A stretch of 64,000 nucleotides of DNA from Diaphorobacter limosus (lineage in GTDB: Bacteria > Pseudomonadota > Gammaproteobacteria > Burkholderiales > Burkholderiaceae_C): positions 2,264,501-2,328,500 of the forward strand of contig NZ_CP136921.1 of NCBI RefSeq assembly GCF_033100095.1. The letters run 5' to 3'. Positions 50,915 to 64,000 of this stretch are shown here, in pieces (the first letter of the stretch is position 1; each line of letters starts with the position of its first letter). The position numbers and the translations under genes are program-made. The notes beneath the pieces were generated by a model, which saw nothing but the letters and a program-made list of their open reading frames with translations, had not been told where the DNA came from and did not search any database.

Positions 50915-51520
50915 ATGCAAAGACTCTTTGCCATCATTGCCGCCGCATTGCTTTTGTCCGGTTGTGGCTACAACGACTTCCAGCGCCTGGACGAGCAGTC
51001 CAAGGCCGCATGGAGCGAGGTGCTGAACCAGTACCAACGGCGCGCCGACCTGGTACCCAATATCGTGGCAACGGTGAAGGGCGAGGCCAATTTCGAGCAG
51101 GAGACTCTCACCAAGGTGATCGAGGCGCGCGCCAAGGCCACATCGATCCAGGTCACGCCTGAGACCCTGAACAACCCCGAGGCGTTCAACAAGTTCCAGC
51201 AGGCCCAGGGCGAGCTGTCCGGCGCGCTATCACGCCTGATGGTGGTGGCCGAGCGCTACCCGCAGCTCCAGGCCAACCAGGCCTTCCGTGATTTGCGCGT
51301 GACCCTGGAGGGCACGGAAAACCGCATCACCGTGGCACGCAACCGCTATATCCAGTCGGTTCAGGACTACAACGTGCTCGCGCGCAGCTTCCCCACCAAC
51401 CTCACGGCAATGGTATTCAGCTATACCGCCAAGCCCAGCTTCACGGTGCAGAACGAAGCCGAGATCAGCACCCCACCCAAGGTGGACTTCTCCAACCCCG
51501 CTCCGGCGGCCAAGCCCTGA
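50915..51520 (+). CDS. lemA: LemA family lipoprotein
   Basis: 201 residues. Lipobox LLLSGCGYN (Cys17), then the LemA core YNDFQRLDEQSKAAWSEVLN, RRADLVPNIVATVKGEANFE and the closing NRYIQSVQDYNVLARSFPTN. LemA proteins are coiled, membrane-anchored and of unknown role, often next to TPM-domain proteins as here. First of a three-gene operon. Confidence 0.9.
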   Translation: MQRLFAIIAAALLLSGCGYNDFQRLDEQSKAAWSEVLNQYQRRADLVPNIVATVKGEANFEQETLTKVIEARAKATSIQVTPETLNNPEAFNKFQQAQGELSGALSRLMVVAERYPQLQANQAFRDLRVTLEGTENRITVARNRYIQSVQDYNVLARSFPTNLTAMVFSYTAKPSFTVQNEAEISTPPKVDFSNPAPAAKP

Positions 51521-51531
51521 CCATATCAATC

Positions 51532-51580
51532 TGAGCCAAATATGCCTGTAGCGCTTGCCATTCAAGCGCTGATAGCTATA
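51532..51580. repeat. AGCGCTTG palindromic repeat forming the start of a TPM gene
   Basis: AGCGCTTG (51550-51557) / CAAGCGCT (51563-51570) followed by GATAGCTAT. The same core as the copy in rsmB at 26509-26529. It spans the ATG at 51542 and encodes most of the signal peptide. Confidence 0.7.
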
Positions 51581-52453
51581 TTATTAATAGCAATCGGCAT
51601 TCCTCCGGCTGGCGCCCAGCCACTGCGCGCCGTCCCCGCGCTGAACGCGCGCGTGATTGACGAGACAGGCACGCTCGGCGCAACCGAGTTGCAGTCGCTG
51701 CAGGCCCGACTGGCGGCCATGGAACAGCGCCATGGCTCTCAGGTGGTGGTGCTGATGGTGCCCACCACGGCGCCTGAGGACATTGCCGCCTTTGCCAACC
51801 GCGTCGGCAATGCCTGGAAGATCGGGCGCAAGGAGGTGGGCGACGGCGTGCTGATCGTCGTCGCCAAGGACGACAGGCGCATGCGCATCGAAGTGGCCAA
51901 GGCGCTGGAGGGAGCCATCCCCGACATTGCCGCCGCCCGCATCATCGACGGCGCCATGAAGCCACGCTTTCGCGAGGGGGACTTCGCCGGTGGCCTGCTG
52001 GCGGCAGTGGATCAGATAGACGCACGCATCGCCGGCGAAAGCCTCCCCGCTCCGCAGGGCCCCGGCCAGGGAAGGGGTGGCCAGATGCAGGACGAAGGCA
52101 GTTTGTCCGATCTGGCCATCTTCCTGTTCTTTGGTGTCATGGTGGCCGGCCCCTTGTTGCGGCGCCTGTTGGGGCAACGCCTGGGCGGCCTGGCCATGGG
52201 CGGCGGCGCAGGCCTGCTGGCCTTTGTTGTCACCTCCAGCCTGCTGCTGGCGGCCGCGGCAGCCGTCGCGGCCCTGCTCTACACCTGGATCTTCGCCGGG
52301 CGCAACATGCCCATCGTAGGTCATGGCGGCCAGCACGGCGGTGGCCGTGGCGGCTGGGGGGGTGGCTGGGGCAGCGGCGGCAGCCCGGGCGGCGGCTTTG
52401 GCTCCGGCGGCGGCGGTGATTTTGGCGGTGGCGGTGCCTCGGGCGACTGGTAG
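51542..52453 (+). CDS. TPM-domain membrane protein (YgcG family)
   Basis: 303 residues. Signal peptide (ALAIQALIAILLIAIGIPPAGA), TPM_phosphatase domain (about 35-160: VIDETGTLGATELQSLQARL, VVVLMVPTTAPEDIAAFANR, DRRMRIEVAKALEGAIPD), two membrane segments (about 185-240) and a Gly-rich tail ending GGGGASGDW. This layout is the YgcG/TPM family, partner of LemA. The gene start lies inside a palindromic repeat. Confidence 0.88.
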   Translation: MPVALAIQALIAILLIAIGIPPAGAQPLRAVPALNARVIDETGTLGATELQSLQARLAAMEQRHGSQVVVLMVPTTAPEDIAAFANRVGNAWKIGRKEVGDGVLIVVAKDDRRMRIEVAKALEGAIPDIAAARIIDGAMKPRFREGDFAGGLLAAVDQIDARIAGESLPAPQGPGQGRGGQMQDEGSLSDLAIFLFFGVMVAGPLLRRLLGQRLGGLAMGGGAGLLAFVVTSSLLLAAAAAVAALLYTWIFAGRNMPIVGHGGQHGGGRGGWGGGWGSGGSPGGGFGSGGGGDFGGGGASGDW

Positions 52454-52478
52454 ACAAGACAAGGACTTAACAATCACC

Positions 52479-53030
52479 ATGGTCTCCCCCACGCCAAACA
52501 CGCCACCTTCTGCACTGCGCGGCTTGATGCGGCTGCTACGCCACCGCTGGGCCGACGGTGCCCTGCACCAGACCCTGCCACCTGACATGCTGCAACGCCT
52601 CGCGCAACGCATCACCGCCAGCGAACAGCGCCACACCGGGCAGATCCGCATTTGCGTCGAGGGCGGCCTGCCCCTGTCCTACATCTGGCGCGGCGCCGGC
52701 GCGCGCGAGCGCGCCATCACCCAGTTCGGCAAGCTGCGCGTATGGGACACGGAGGGCAACAACGGCGTGCTGATCTATCTGCTGTTGGCCGATCACGCCA
52801 TCGAGATCGTTGCCGATCGCGGCCTCACCCAGCATGTTGCCCCGCAAACCTGGCGCACGACGGTGGCCACCATGACCGAGGCCTTTCGCGCGGGACACTA
52901 TGAGGATGGACTGACCCAGGCGCTGGCGGAGGTTTCGGCGCTATTGGTCGCGCATTTCCCCCGGGATGGCTTTCAGACTATGGATGACAGCGGCAACGAG
53001 TTGCCGAACGACCCGGTAATCGCGCCCTGA
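52479..53030 (+). CDS. Second TPM-domain protein, no signal peptide
   Basis: 183 residues, TPM domain at about 30-150 (ITASEQRHTGQIRICVEGGL, LIYLLLADHAIEIVADRGL, AFRAGHYEDGLTQALAEV). No signal or membrane segment, so it acts in the cytoplasm or at its face. Follows the membrane-bound TPM gene by 25 bases. Such LemA-TPM-TPM triplets recur in betaproteobacteria. Confidence 0.85.
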   Translation: MVSPTPNTPPSALRGLMRLLRHRWADGALHQTLPPDMLQRLAQRITASEQRHTGQIRICVEGGLPLSYIWRGAGARERAITQFGKLRVWDTEGNNGVLIYLLLADHAIEIVADRGLTQHVAPQTWRTTVATMTEAFRAGHYEDGLTQALAEVSALLVAHFPRDGFQTMDDSGNELPNDPVIAP

Positions 53031-53072
53031 GAGCTAAGCGACATCCGTGTCGGAACGCGCTAAGACATAAAA

Positions 53073-53097
53073 AAAGGAACGCGGCAGGCGTTCCTTT
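53073..53097 (-). terminator. Terminator of the ATP synthase operon
   Basis: 10-bp stem AAAGGAACGC / GCGTTCCTTT with loop GGCAG; a run of T residues follows on the minus strand, just beyond atpC. It can also stop the convergent TPM operon. Confidence 0.85.
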
Positions 53098-53131
53098 AGG
53101 TTGGCAGCCAGAGCCTTGACGGCCCGGCTTG

Positions 53132-53548
53132 TCAGTGCTTCTGACGGAACTTGCGCAGCGCCGCGATCTGTGCCGCCATGATGGCGAGCTCGGACTGGGC
53201 ACGCGCCAGGTCGATTTCGCTCTTCGCGTTTTTCAGCGCTTCTTCGGCCGAGGCCTTGGCCTCTTGTGCCTTCTGGTCATCCAGGTCGCGGCCGCGAATG
53301 GCGGTATCGGACAATACGGTCACGCAGTTGGGCTGTACTTCCAGGATGCCACCGGCCACGAAAACAAACTCTTCGTTGCCATCGGGCAGCTCGATACGCA
53401 CCGACCCCGGCTTGATGCGGGTAATCAGCGGTGTGTGGCGCGGGTAGATGCCCAGTTCGCCCGCCTCGCCGGGCAAGGCGACAAAGCGTGCCTCGCCGGA
53501 GAAGATGGACTCTTCGGCACTGACCACATCAACGTGGATGGTGTTCAT
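53132..53548 (-). CDS. atpC: ATP synthase epsilon subunit
   Basis: 138 residues: beta-sandwich ([37 protein letters not shown]) and C-terminal two-helix inhibitory arm. AAGGAG before the ATG 53548; the frame to 53596 lies in the repeat-rich gap. Confidence 0.95.
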   Translation of the reverse strand: MNTIHVDVVSAEESIFSGEARFVALPGEAGELGIYPRHTPLITRIKPGSVRIELPDGNEEFVFVAGGILEVQPNCVTVLSDTAIRGRDLDDQKAQEAKASAEEALKNAKSEIDLARAQSELAIMAAQIAALRKFRQKH

Positions 53549-53561
53549 GAAAACTCCTTCG

Positions 53562-53636
53562 GTTGTGCGTTGTGTGTTGTGCGTTGGCGTACCCAAGGAC
53601 GGCTTAACGCTCGACCCTCAACGCTCAACGCTCAAC
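53562..53636. repeat. Heptanucleotide repeats between atpD and atpC
   Basis: GTTGTGC-type units at 53562-53586 (about three and a half copies) and CTCAACG units at 53617-53636 (nearly three copies). Both have a 7-base period. Confidence 0.7.
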
Positions 53637-53642
53637 TTCACA

Positions 53643-55933
<2,291 letters not shown>

Positions 55934-55952
55934 GATGACTCCTCCTGCCGCG

Positions 55953-57512
<1,560 letters not shown>

Positions 57513-57557
57513 GACTCTTTCCTTCTTTCTTTAATAAGCCCAGACCTCAGCACCCGA

Positions 57558-58100
57558 TCAGGCGATGAGGGCCGCTTTCATTTGTTCCAGACGTGCCTTG
57601 ACGGAGGTGTCGAGCACCTCGTCGCCCACCACCACGCGCACGCCGCCGATGAGCGACTCGTCCGTCTGCACGGAGAGGTTCAGCTGGCGGCCAAAGCGCT
57701 TTTGCAGCCTGGCGCCGAGCTCGGCCAGTGCGTTGGCATCCAGCGGGAAGGCGCTGTAGACGACGGCATCCGAAGAGCCATTGCCTTGGTTCACCAGCGC
57801 GCGAAACTGTGCCGCAATCTCGGGCAGCGCCTGCACACGGCCGTTGTCGAGCAGGGTGCGCAGGAAGTTGTGCGCCATGTCCGGCAACGCCGTGCGGGCC
57901 ACACCGGTGATGAGGCCGAACAACTGTTCGGCCGACACCTTGGGGTTGTCCAGCAGCTGGCGCAATTGTGGGTTGGCGGCAATCGCCGCCAGCTCGTCCA
58001 CCCAGGCGCTGGCACCGCCAAGATCGACACCGGTTTTGCCGGTGCAGGCCTTGTATAGCGCCTCGGCGTAAGGACGGGCAATGGTGGCGAGTTCAGCCAT
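57558..58100 (-). CDS. atpH: ATP synthase delta subunit
   Basis: 180 residues; N-terminal helical bundle ([19 protein letters not shown]) and the closing [20 protein letters not shown] motif. Peripheral stalk, links F1 to b. Confidence 0.96.
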   Translation of the reverse strand: MAELATIARPYAEALYKACTGKTGVDLGGASAWVDELAAIAANPQLRQLLDNPKVSAEQLFGLITGVARTALPDMAHNFLRTLLDNGRVQALPEIAAQFRALVNQGNGSSDAVVYSAFPLDANALAELGARLQKRFGRQLNLSVQTDESLIGGVRVVVGDEVLDTSVKARLEQMKAALIA

Positions 58101-58110
58101 GTTGCGTTCC

Positions 58111-58581
58111 TTACAGCTCGGTCTTGAGGCGGTTCAGCAGATCAGCATGGACGCCGGCATTGACTTCCTTGCGGAGAATCTGCTCGGCACCCTTGACGGC
58201 CAGTGCGGCCACCTGCTCGCGCAGGGTCTCACGGGCGGCAATGGCCTGCTGCTCGGCCTCGGCACGGGCGGCGGCGACGATCTTGTTGCCTTCCTCGGTG
58301 GCGCGTGCCTTGGCCTCTTCGATGATGGCCTGGGCGCGGCGCTCGGCGTCAGCCAGGCGCGTGGCGGTTTCGTTGCTGGCAGCAGCCAATTCCTTCTTCA
58401 CGCGCTGGTCGGCAGCGGCGAGTTCGGTCTTGGCCTTGTCAGCCGCAGCGAGACCATCGGCGATTTTCTGGGCTCGCTCATCCAGAGCCTTGGCGATCGG
58501 GGGCCACACGAAGGTCATCGTGAACCACACCAGGATCAGAAAGACTATGGCCTGAACGAACAGGGTCGCGTTGATACTCAC
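58111..58581 (-). CDS. atpF: ATP synthase b subunit
   Basis: 156 residues, one membrane helix ([20 protein letters not shown]) and a long charged coiled coil. Start codon is GTG at 58581. Confidence 0.96.
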   Translation of the reverse strand: MSINATLFVQAIVFLILVWFTMTFVWPPIAKALDERAQKIADGLAAADKAKTELAAADQRVKKELAAASNETATRLADAERRAQAIIEEAKARATEEGNKIVAAARAEAEQQAIAARETLREQVAALAVKGAEQILRKEVNAGVHADLLNRLKTEL

Positions 58582-58619
58582 GGCAACACCTTTCTATTCG
58601 TGGGCGTTGATCGGAGTGC

Positions 58620-58925
<306 letters not shown>

Positions 58926-59789
58926 TCAGTGAGCGTCATGCGCCTGGCCGAGGTAAATCAGCGCCAGCATCATGAAAATGAAGGCCTGCAGGGTGATGAT
59001 CAGTATGTGGAAGATCGCCCAGATCGAGCCCGCAATGATGTGCCCCACGGGGAGCAACACACCAGAGAGCGACATGGCAGCCGCACCACCCATCAGGGCG
59101 ATCAGGCAGAACACCAACTCACCAGCGTACATATTGCCAAACAGTCGCATGCCATGCGAGACAGTCTTGGCAACGTATTCAATGATCTGCATGGCCAGGT
59201 TCACCACACCCAGAATGGCGGCAAACAGCGGGTTCTTGCTGGTGCCGAACGGCGCCGTGAACAGCTCGTGAATCCAGCCGCCCAGGCCCTTGATCTTGAT
59301 GCTGTAGTAAAAGCACAGCAGCAGTACGGCAGAGGACAGGCCCAGCGTGGTGGACAGGTCGGCCGTGGGCACGACGCGCAGATAGGCGTGGCTGTCACCG
59401 GTCGCGCCCTGCCACAGCACCGGCAGCAGGTCGACGGGCAACATATCCATGGCGTTCATCAGGAAGATCCAGACGAAGACGGTCAGCGCCAGGGGGGCGA
59501 TGAACTTGCGGCTTTGCGCGTTGTGGATGTTGGCCTTGGCCTGGTTGTCCACCATCTCGACCAGGATCTCGACTGCCGCCTGGAAGCGGCCCGGAACACC
59601 GGAACTGGCCTTGCGCGCCGCCGACCAGAAGACCAGCAACATCAATATGCCGATCGCTGCACTGACAAAGATCGAATCGATGTTGATGACGGAAAAGTCA
59701 ACAATGAAACCCTGCTTGACGTTCTGCAGGTGCTGCAAGTGGTGAACGATGTATTCACTGGCGGTTGGTGCATGCGCTTCTGCGGCCAT
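58926..59789 (-). CDS. atpB: ATP synthase a subunit
   Basis: 287 residues, multi-pass; contains the essential arginine in [16 protein letters not shown] and the C-terminal helix pair that faces the c ring. Confidence 0.97.
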   Translation of the reverse strand: MAAEAHAPTASEYIVHHLQHLQNVKQGFIVDFSVINIDSIFVSAAIGILMLLVFWSAARKASSGVPGRFQAAVEILVEMVDNQAKANIHNAQSRKFIAPLALTVFVWIFLMNAMDMLPVDLLPVLWQGATGDSHAYLRVVPTADLSTTLGLSSAVLLLCFYYSIKIKGLGGWIHELFTAPFGTSKNPLFAAILGVVNLAMQIIEYVAKTVSHGMRLFGNMYAGELVFCLIALMGGAAAMSLSGVLLPVGHIIAGSIWAIFHILIITLQAFIFMMLALIYLGQAHDAH

Positions 59790-59811
59790 CGGACAACTCT
59801 TCTCTCAAATA

Positions 59812-60300
59812 TCAATCGGTTCGTCGGACACCGGGCCGCGCCAGCAGCGCGATCCAGTACGTTTTCATCGTTATCACCATGCCGGCCAGCAACGCCAGCC
59901 AACTGAGCCCCGGCACCAGCCTGGGCGCCGCCGCCAACATGGCAACGGTTAAAACAATCTTCACCAACTCCCAACCCATGAGCCCGGCCATGGCCGCCCC
60001 GGCGGATGTGCGCTTGCGCGCCATGCCGCGCGCAAACAGCGCCGCCGGCAACACCACCGACAAGGCGCCATAGCCAGCAGACCAGGCCACTTGCAACCGC
60101 CCCGTCAGCCACCACGCCAGCAGCGCCACCACCACTCCCACCAGAGCCTGCATGACAACGATGCGCCACACCGACAACGGCGGCTGGCGATCACGCCATT
60201 CCTGGGCCTGCTGCGCAGTCAGGGGCTTGAAGTCCGAATCCTCAACCTCAGATTCAGCCTCAGAGGCGGTAACTTTCTCGCGGGTAGATGCCTGCGCCAC
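59812..60300 (-). CDS. atpI: ATP synthase assembly protein AtpI
   Basis: 162 residues with four predicted membrane segments (VVMQALVGVVVALLAWWL onward). GTG start at 60300. First gene of the atp operon. Sequence conservation of AtpI is low; position settles the call. Confidence 0.85.
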   Translation of the reverse strand: MAQASTREKVTASEAESEVEDSDFKPLTAQQAQEWRDRQPPLSVWRIVVMQALVGVVVALLAWWLTGRLQVAWSAGYGALSVVLPAALFARGMARKRTSAGAAMAGLMGWELVKIVLTVAMLAAAPRLVPGLSWLALLAGMVITMKTYWIALLARPGVRRTD

Positions 60301-60326
60301 GGATCGAGATTCTCACAAAGCCCTTC

Positions 60327-60357
60327 ATTATAGGTAAAAACCCCGGCCGCGCCACAA
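60327..60357 (-). promoter_or_regulatory. Likely atp operon promoter
   Basis: Minus strand consensus -10 TATAAT (60327-60332) and -35 TTGTGG (60352-60357), 19-base spacer, 26 bases before atpI. The rest of the 211-base gap to the divergent DUF493 gene holds nothing recognisable. Confidence 0.55.
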
Positions 60358-60511
60358 TTGCGTGACCATCACACATACAAAGCGAGACGCCAAGGGGCTG
60401 CCGTGTGGTTGCACGCCAACGAAGGCCGCCGTACACCCAGTGCCTCGGCGTCGAAGCCGACGACGTACGCACCCGCCTGACCTGCCAGCGCATAACCACG
60501 AAAGCTCCACC

Positions 60512-60808
60512 ATGACCACCCCAGCCGACATCCCCGCATCCGACCCGCGCAAGGACTCCCTCATCGAGTACCCCTCGCGCTTTCCCATCAAAGTGATGGG
60601 CGCGAAGGTAGATGGTTTCGTGCACGCCATCGTCGAGCTTGCACGGCGCCATGACCCGAGCTTCGATGCCTCCACCATAGAGTTGCGCGACAGCCGTGCC
60701 GGCAACTACCTGGGCGTGACCATCACGATCACGGCCACCAGCCGCGAGCAGCTCGATGACCTGTACCGCGCGCTGTCCTCGCACCCCATGGTGAAGGTCG
60801 TGTTATGA
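60512..60808 (+). CDS. ybeD: DUF493 family protein (YbeD-like)
   Basis: 98 residues, ferredoxin-like: [20 protein letters not shown], then [20 protein letters not shown] and [11 protein letters not shown]. YbeD is of unknown function and usually precedes lipB, as here; the stop overlaps the lipB start (ATGA). ATG 60512 is preferred over 60362, whose N-terminal residues are not family-like. Confidence 0.9.
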   Translation: MTTPADIPASDPRKDSLIEYPSRFPIKVMGAKVDGFVHAIVELARRHDPSFDASTIELRDSRAGNYLGVTITITATSREQLDDLYRALSSHPMVKVVL

Positions 60809-61512
60809 ACGACCAGGCCGTGCAGGTTCGGCTTCTGGGTCGGGTGGACTACAGCGAAACCGTGGCCGCCATGCAGAGCTTCACCGTGCAGCGCACCGCC
60901 GACACCCCGGATGAACTATGGATTTGTGAGCATGCCGCGGTTTATACGCAAGGCTTTGCCGCTAAAAACAATCATATTCTTGCCCCAGGTGACATCCCTG
61001 TCGTGGCCACCAACCGCGGCGGGCAGGTCACGCACCATGGCCCGGGACAGGTGGTGGCCTATCCGCTGCTGGATCTGCAGCGCGCCGGCTACTACGTAAA
61101 GGAATATGTGTACCGGCTGGAGGAGTCCTTGATCCGCACCCTGGCGCACTATGACGTGACCGGCCACCGTGTGGACGGCGCGCCTGGCATCTACGTGCGC
61201 CTGGATGATCCCGGTGGCCACGCCATGTTGGCGCAGCGCCCGCAAAGGCGCACGCCTGGCAGCCCCCGCCCGCAACCCGATTTCACCGGCCTGGGCAAGA
61301 TTGCCGCGATTGGCATCAAGGTGTCGCACCACTGCACGTACCATGGCGTGGCCCTGAATGTGGCCATGGATCTGGAGCCGTTCTCCCGCATCAATCCCTG
61401 CGGGTATGCCGGCCTGCAAACGGTGGACCTGGCGAGCATCGGCGTCAAGACCGACTGGGCTGACGCGGCAGCCGTGCTAGGCCGACAGCTTGCACTGCGC
61501 CTCGCGCCCTAA
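60805..61512 (+). CDS. lipB: Octanoyl-ACP:protein N-octanoyltransferase LipB
   Basis: 235 residues. Signature [20 protein letters not shown], then [20 protein letters not shown] with the active-site lysine, and [13 protein letters not shown] with its cysteine. Transfers octanoate to lipoyl domains. lipA, which normally follows, is absent; lipB runs into the 3' end of ptsI with a few bases of overlap. Confidence 0.93.
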   Translation: MNDQAVQVRLLGRVDYSETVAAMQSFTVQRTADTPDELWICEHAAVYTQGFAAKNNHILAPGDIPVVATNRGGQVTHHGPGQVVAYPLLDLQRAGYYVKEYVYRLEESLIRTLAHYDVTGHRVDGAPGIYVRLDDPGGHAMLAQRPQRRTPGSPRPQPDFTGLGKIAAIGIKVSHHCTYHGVALNVAMDLEPFSRINPCGYAGLQTVDLASIGVKTDWADAAAVLGRQLALRLAP

Positions 61513-63278
61513 GCAGCATTCATATAGCTTGCCGGGTCATCGGCCGCCAGCACCTGTTGCGCCCAATCGGCAAGCTTGCGCGCATCGGCGCGCAGCACCT
61601 CCTGCTTGACGGCCAGGATCTGCGCCGGCTGCATGGAAAAGCTGCGCAGGCCCAGGCCCAGCAGCAAGCGGGTCATGCCCACGTCGCCAGCCATCTCACC
61701 GCAGACGCTCACGCTCTTGCCCTGGCGCGCGCCCGCGGCAATGACATCGGCCACGAGGCGCAGCACGGCCGGGTGCAGCGGGTCGTACAGATCGGCCACG
61801 GCCTCGTCGGCGCGGTCAATGGCCAGCGTGTACTGGATGAGGTCGTTCGTGCCTATCGAGAGGTAGTCGAAATAGTGCAGGAACTGCTGCACCATCAGCG
61901 CCGCGGCAGGCACCTCGATCATCGCGCCCAGCTGCACCGGGCCGTAGGCCATGCCGCGCGCGTCCAGCTCGGCACGCGCCAGGTCAACCTGGGCCAGCGT
62001 CTGGCGGATCTCGCCCACATGCGCCAGCATCGGAAACAGCAGCTTGACCGGCCCATGCACTGCGGCGCGCAGCACGGCACGTAGCTGGGTGCGGAACATG
62101 GCCGGGTCAGCCAGGCTCCAGCGAATGGCGCGCAAGCCCAGCGCCGGGTTGAGCGAACTGTCCTTGTGCGACTTGTCCAGCGGCTTGTCCGCGCCCACAT
62201 CGATGGTGCGTATGGTGACCGGCAGGCCCTGCATGCCCTCCACCGCCTCACGGTAGGCCTGGTACTGCTCCTCCTCGTCGGGCATGCGTCCGGCGCGCCC
62301 CATGAACAGAAACTCGCTGCGAAACAGTCCGACACCTTCCGCCCCCGCGCGCAGCGCAGATGCGACATCGCCGGGTTGCTCGATGTTCGCCAGCAGTTCG
62401 ATCGCCTGGGCATCCAGCGTCACCGCCGGCGTGTGCCGCAGGCGCGTCAGGCGCTCGCGCTCCAGCGCGATCTGGCGCTGCTTGAAACCATACTCGGCCA
62501 GGATGATGGGCGACGGGTCGACGATCACCGCCCCCGCGTCCCCGTCGATGATCACCCAGTCGTCCTGGCGCACCAGCTGGCTGGCGCCGCGTGCGCCAAC
62601 GACGGCAGGAATGTCCATGCTGCGCGCCACGATGGCCGTGTGACTGGTCTTCCCGCCCACATCGGTAATGAAGCCCGTGAACACGCTTTGCTTGAATTGC
62701 AGCATGTCGGCCGGCGACAGATCATGTGCCACCAGCACCAGTGGCACGTCGGCGGCGCCGCCCTGCAGGAACTCGGCCTCGGCGCCGGCCTCGGCCTGGC
62801 GGCGCGGGCTGCGCGGCGGCGGCGCCACGGGGCTGGCCACGCCTTTCATGCGGCGCAGGATGCGTTCGACCACCTGCTCCAGATCGGCCTTGCGCTCGCG
62901 CAGGTAGTCGTCCTCCATCTCGTCGAACTGGCGGCTGATGATCTCCAGCTGCGTGGTCAGCGCCCATTCGGCGTTGTACAGGCGGTCGGTGATCCAGTGC
63001 TTCACGCCGCTGACCAGCATCTCGTCCTGCAGCAGCAGCAGGTGCACATCCAGCAGCGCCGCGAGTTCGGACGGCGCATCCGGCGGCAGGTCGGCACGCA
63101 GACGCTGCAACTCATCGACCACGGCATTGCGGCCATTACGCACGCGCGCTATCTCGGCCTGCACCTGCGTTGGTTCGATGAAGTAATGCGCCACCTCCAT
63201 GCGACTGGACGTGGCCAGTACCGCACGCCCGATGGCAATGCCGCGCGCGACGGACAGGCCGTGGATGGAGAAGCTCAT
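61509..63278 (-). CDS. ptsI: PTS enzyme I
   Basis: 589 residues. Swivelling domain with the phospho-His motif [21 protein letters not shown] region (His in TSHTAI) and C-terminal PEP-binding barrel ([31 protein letters not shown]). Transfers phosphate from PEP to HPr. Follows HPr by 18 bases. Confidence 0.95.
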   Translation of the reverse strand: MSFSIHGLSVARGIAIGRAVLATSSRMEVAHYFIEPTQVQAEIARVRNGRNAVVDELQRLRADLPPDAPSELAALLDVHLLLLQDEMLVSGVKHWITDRLYNAEWALTTQLEIISRQFDEMEDDYLRERKADLEQVVERILRRMKGVASPVAPPPRSPRRQAEAGAEAEFLQGGAADVPLVLVAHDLSPADMLQFKQSVFTGFITDVGGKTSHTAIVARSMDIPAVVGARGASQLVRQDDWVIIDGDAGAVIVDPSPIILAEYGFKQRQIALERERLTRLRHTPAVTLDAQAIELLANIEQPGDVASALRAGAEGVGLFRSEFLFMGRAGRMPDEEEQYQAYREAVEGMQGLPVTIRTIDVGADKPLDKSHKDSSLNPALGLRAIRWSLADPAMFRTQLRAVLRAAVHGPVKLLFPMLAHVGEIRQTLAQVDLARAELDARGMAYGPVQLGAMIEVPAAALMVQQFLHYFDYLSIGTNDLIQYTLAIDRADEAVADLYDPLHPAVLRLVADVIAAGARQGKSVSVCGEMAGDVGMTRLLLGLGLRSFSMQPAQILAVKQEVLRADARKLADWAQQVLAADDPASYMNAA

Positions 63279-63296
63279 GTGCGCCTCGCTCGTGAC

Positions 63297-63566
63297 TTAT
63301 TCGCCTTCGCCAAACTTGTCGTCTATCAGAGCCAGCAGCGCGTTCATGGCCTCCTGCTCCTGCGCGCCATCGGTCTCCACCTCGACCTGCGTACCCAGGC
63401 CTGCGGCCAGCATCATCACGCCCATGATGCTCTTGGCGTTGATGCGGCGCTCGCCCTTGCTCATCCAGACCTCGCAGGGATAGCTGCCCGCAAGCTTGGT
63501 GAGCTTGGCCGAGGCACGGGCGTGCAGACCCAACTTGTTGCTGATGGTGATGCTGTTCTTGATCAT
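63297..63566 (-). CDS. ptsH: Phosphocarrier HPr
   Basis: 89 residues. Phospho-acceptor His15 in NKLGLHARASAKL, Ser46-like region INAKSIMGVMML. The ATG overlaps the EIIA stop as ATGA; the longer frame to 63683 is not used. Confidence 0.95.
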   Translation of the reverse strand: MIKNSITISNKLGLHARASAKLTKLAGSYPCEVWMSKGERRINAKSIMGVMMLAAGLGTQVEVETDGAQEQEAMNALLALIDDKFGEGE

Positions 63567-63985
63567 GGATGGCACATCGGTTTTGGAGCTGCGGCGCTGA
63601 CGCCCTCGACCCGCATCACACCCTGGGTGGCGCCGGCCAGGGCGCGCTTGGCCAGGGCGTCCAGCGGCTCGGCGCGGTAGCACCAGGCACGCAGCAGCAT
63701 GGGCAGGTTCACGCCGGCGAGCAGATGTGAATGCACATCATCGACCAGGCGCTGCGCAACATTGCAGGGCGTGGCGCCAACCACATCGGTCAGCACCAGC
63801 ACCGAAGCCGCACCCAGTGGCTCCAGCAAGGCCCGCGCGGCCGCCAGGGTCTGCTCCGGCGGCTCGTGGGGTGGCACGTCCAGCACCAGCAGGTCAGCCG
63901 CGCAATCAGGAAACACATGCACGGCGCATTCGCGCAGCGCGCTGGCCAGGGGGGCGTGGGCGATGATGAAAAGACGGGTATGCAT
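63563..63985 (-). CDS. PTS EIIA component, mannose/fructose-sorbose type
   Basis: 140 residues. Phospho-His10 in LFIIAHAPLASAL and LVLTDVVGATPCNVAQRLV, typical EIIA-Man. With EI and HPr but no EIIB/EIIC in sight, this is probably a regulatory phosphorelay, as in other betaproteobacteria (for example acting on an HprK or regulator). Complete inside the window, ending 15 bases before its edge. Confidence 0.9.
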   Translation of the reverse strand: MHTRLFIIAHAPLASALRECAVHVFPDCAADLLVLDVPPHEPPEQTLAAARALLEPLGAASVLVLTDVVGATPCNVAQRLVDDVHSHLLAGVNLPMLLRAWCYRAEPLDALAKRALAGATQGVMRVEGVSAAAPKPMCHP

Positions 63986-64000
63986 GGCGTAAGGCTTTGC

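Noticed and set aside
60805..61512. lipB-lipA operon
   Set aside because: Only lipB is present; the next sequence is the 3' end of ptsI on the other strand.

Overview
The window looks like a chromosome segment of a betaproteobacterium, most likely a Comamonadaceae member (Acidovorax/Alicycliphilus/Comamonas-like). Reasons are the high GC content, the gene orders (pilU; rsmI divergent from yraN-diaA-BON; LemA-like-rsmB-DUF4390-NtrY/NtrX-like; tRNA-tuf-secE-nusG-rpl-rpoBC; atpIBEFHAGDC), and short AGCGCTTG/CAAGCGCT palindromic repeats that I associate with that family. The genus is inference from recall, not a search.

Layout. 1-5311 is core: the end of a cyclic-nucleotide-binding gene, pilU, a beta-hydroxyacid dehydrogenase, the minus-strand yraN/SIS/BON group and rsmI. 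About 5312-21976 is accessory DNA, a mosaic of at least three parts. (i) 5405-11966 carries two HTH proteins, a Fic protein, an AbiEi-like regulator without its toxin, a doubled two-hairpin repeat, a Cys-rich (zinc-ribbon-like) protein, and a large serine recombinase translationally coupled to a ParB/RepB-like protein. (ii) 11982-17763 is a minus-strand prophage tail remnant: tape measure, a tail protein and a tail-assembly chaperone with a T7 slippery site and a -1 extension, interrupted by a plus-strand Phd/VapC-type toxin-antitoxin pair. (iii) 17831-21743 holds a short SSB, an HTH protein, a 24-bp periodic repeat, an intact IS630-type element and a tyrosine integrase next to tRNA-Phe, whose acceptor stem carries a C-A mismatch that fits integration at its 3' end.

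22053-42003 is core and transcribed leftward: an NtrX/NtrY-like two-component system translationally coupled to DUF4390, rsmB and a LemA-like gene; rpoC, rpoB, rplL, rplJ, rplA, rplK, nusG, secE, tRNA-Trp, tuf and tRNAs Thr, Gly, Tyr and Arg. 42037-48771 is a TetR-controlled tripartite RND efflux locus. 48881-53030 holds a membrane-anchored dihaem cytochrome c, two small uncharacterised genes and a lemA-TPM-TPM cluster. 53132-60300 is the complete F1Fo ATP synthase operon. 60512-61512 is a DUF493 gene plus lipB, and 61509-63985 is a PTS phosphorelay (EI, HPr, EIIA-Man type).

The points most worth a second look are the covarying two-hairpin repeat at 8642-8751, the three perfect inverted repeats between the Fic and AbiEi genes, the zinc-ribbon-less serine recombinase with a separate Cys-rich partner and a ParB-like protein, the tail-chaperone frameshift, and a palindromic repeat that supplies the signal peptide of a TPM protein.
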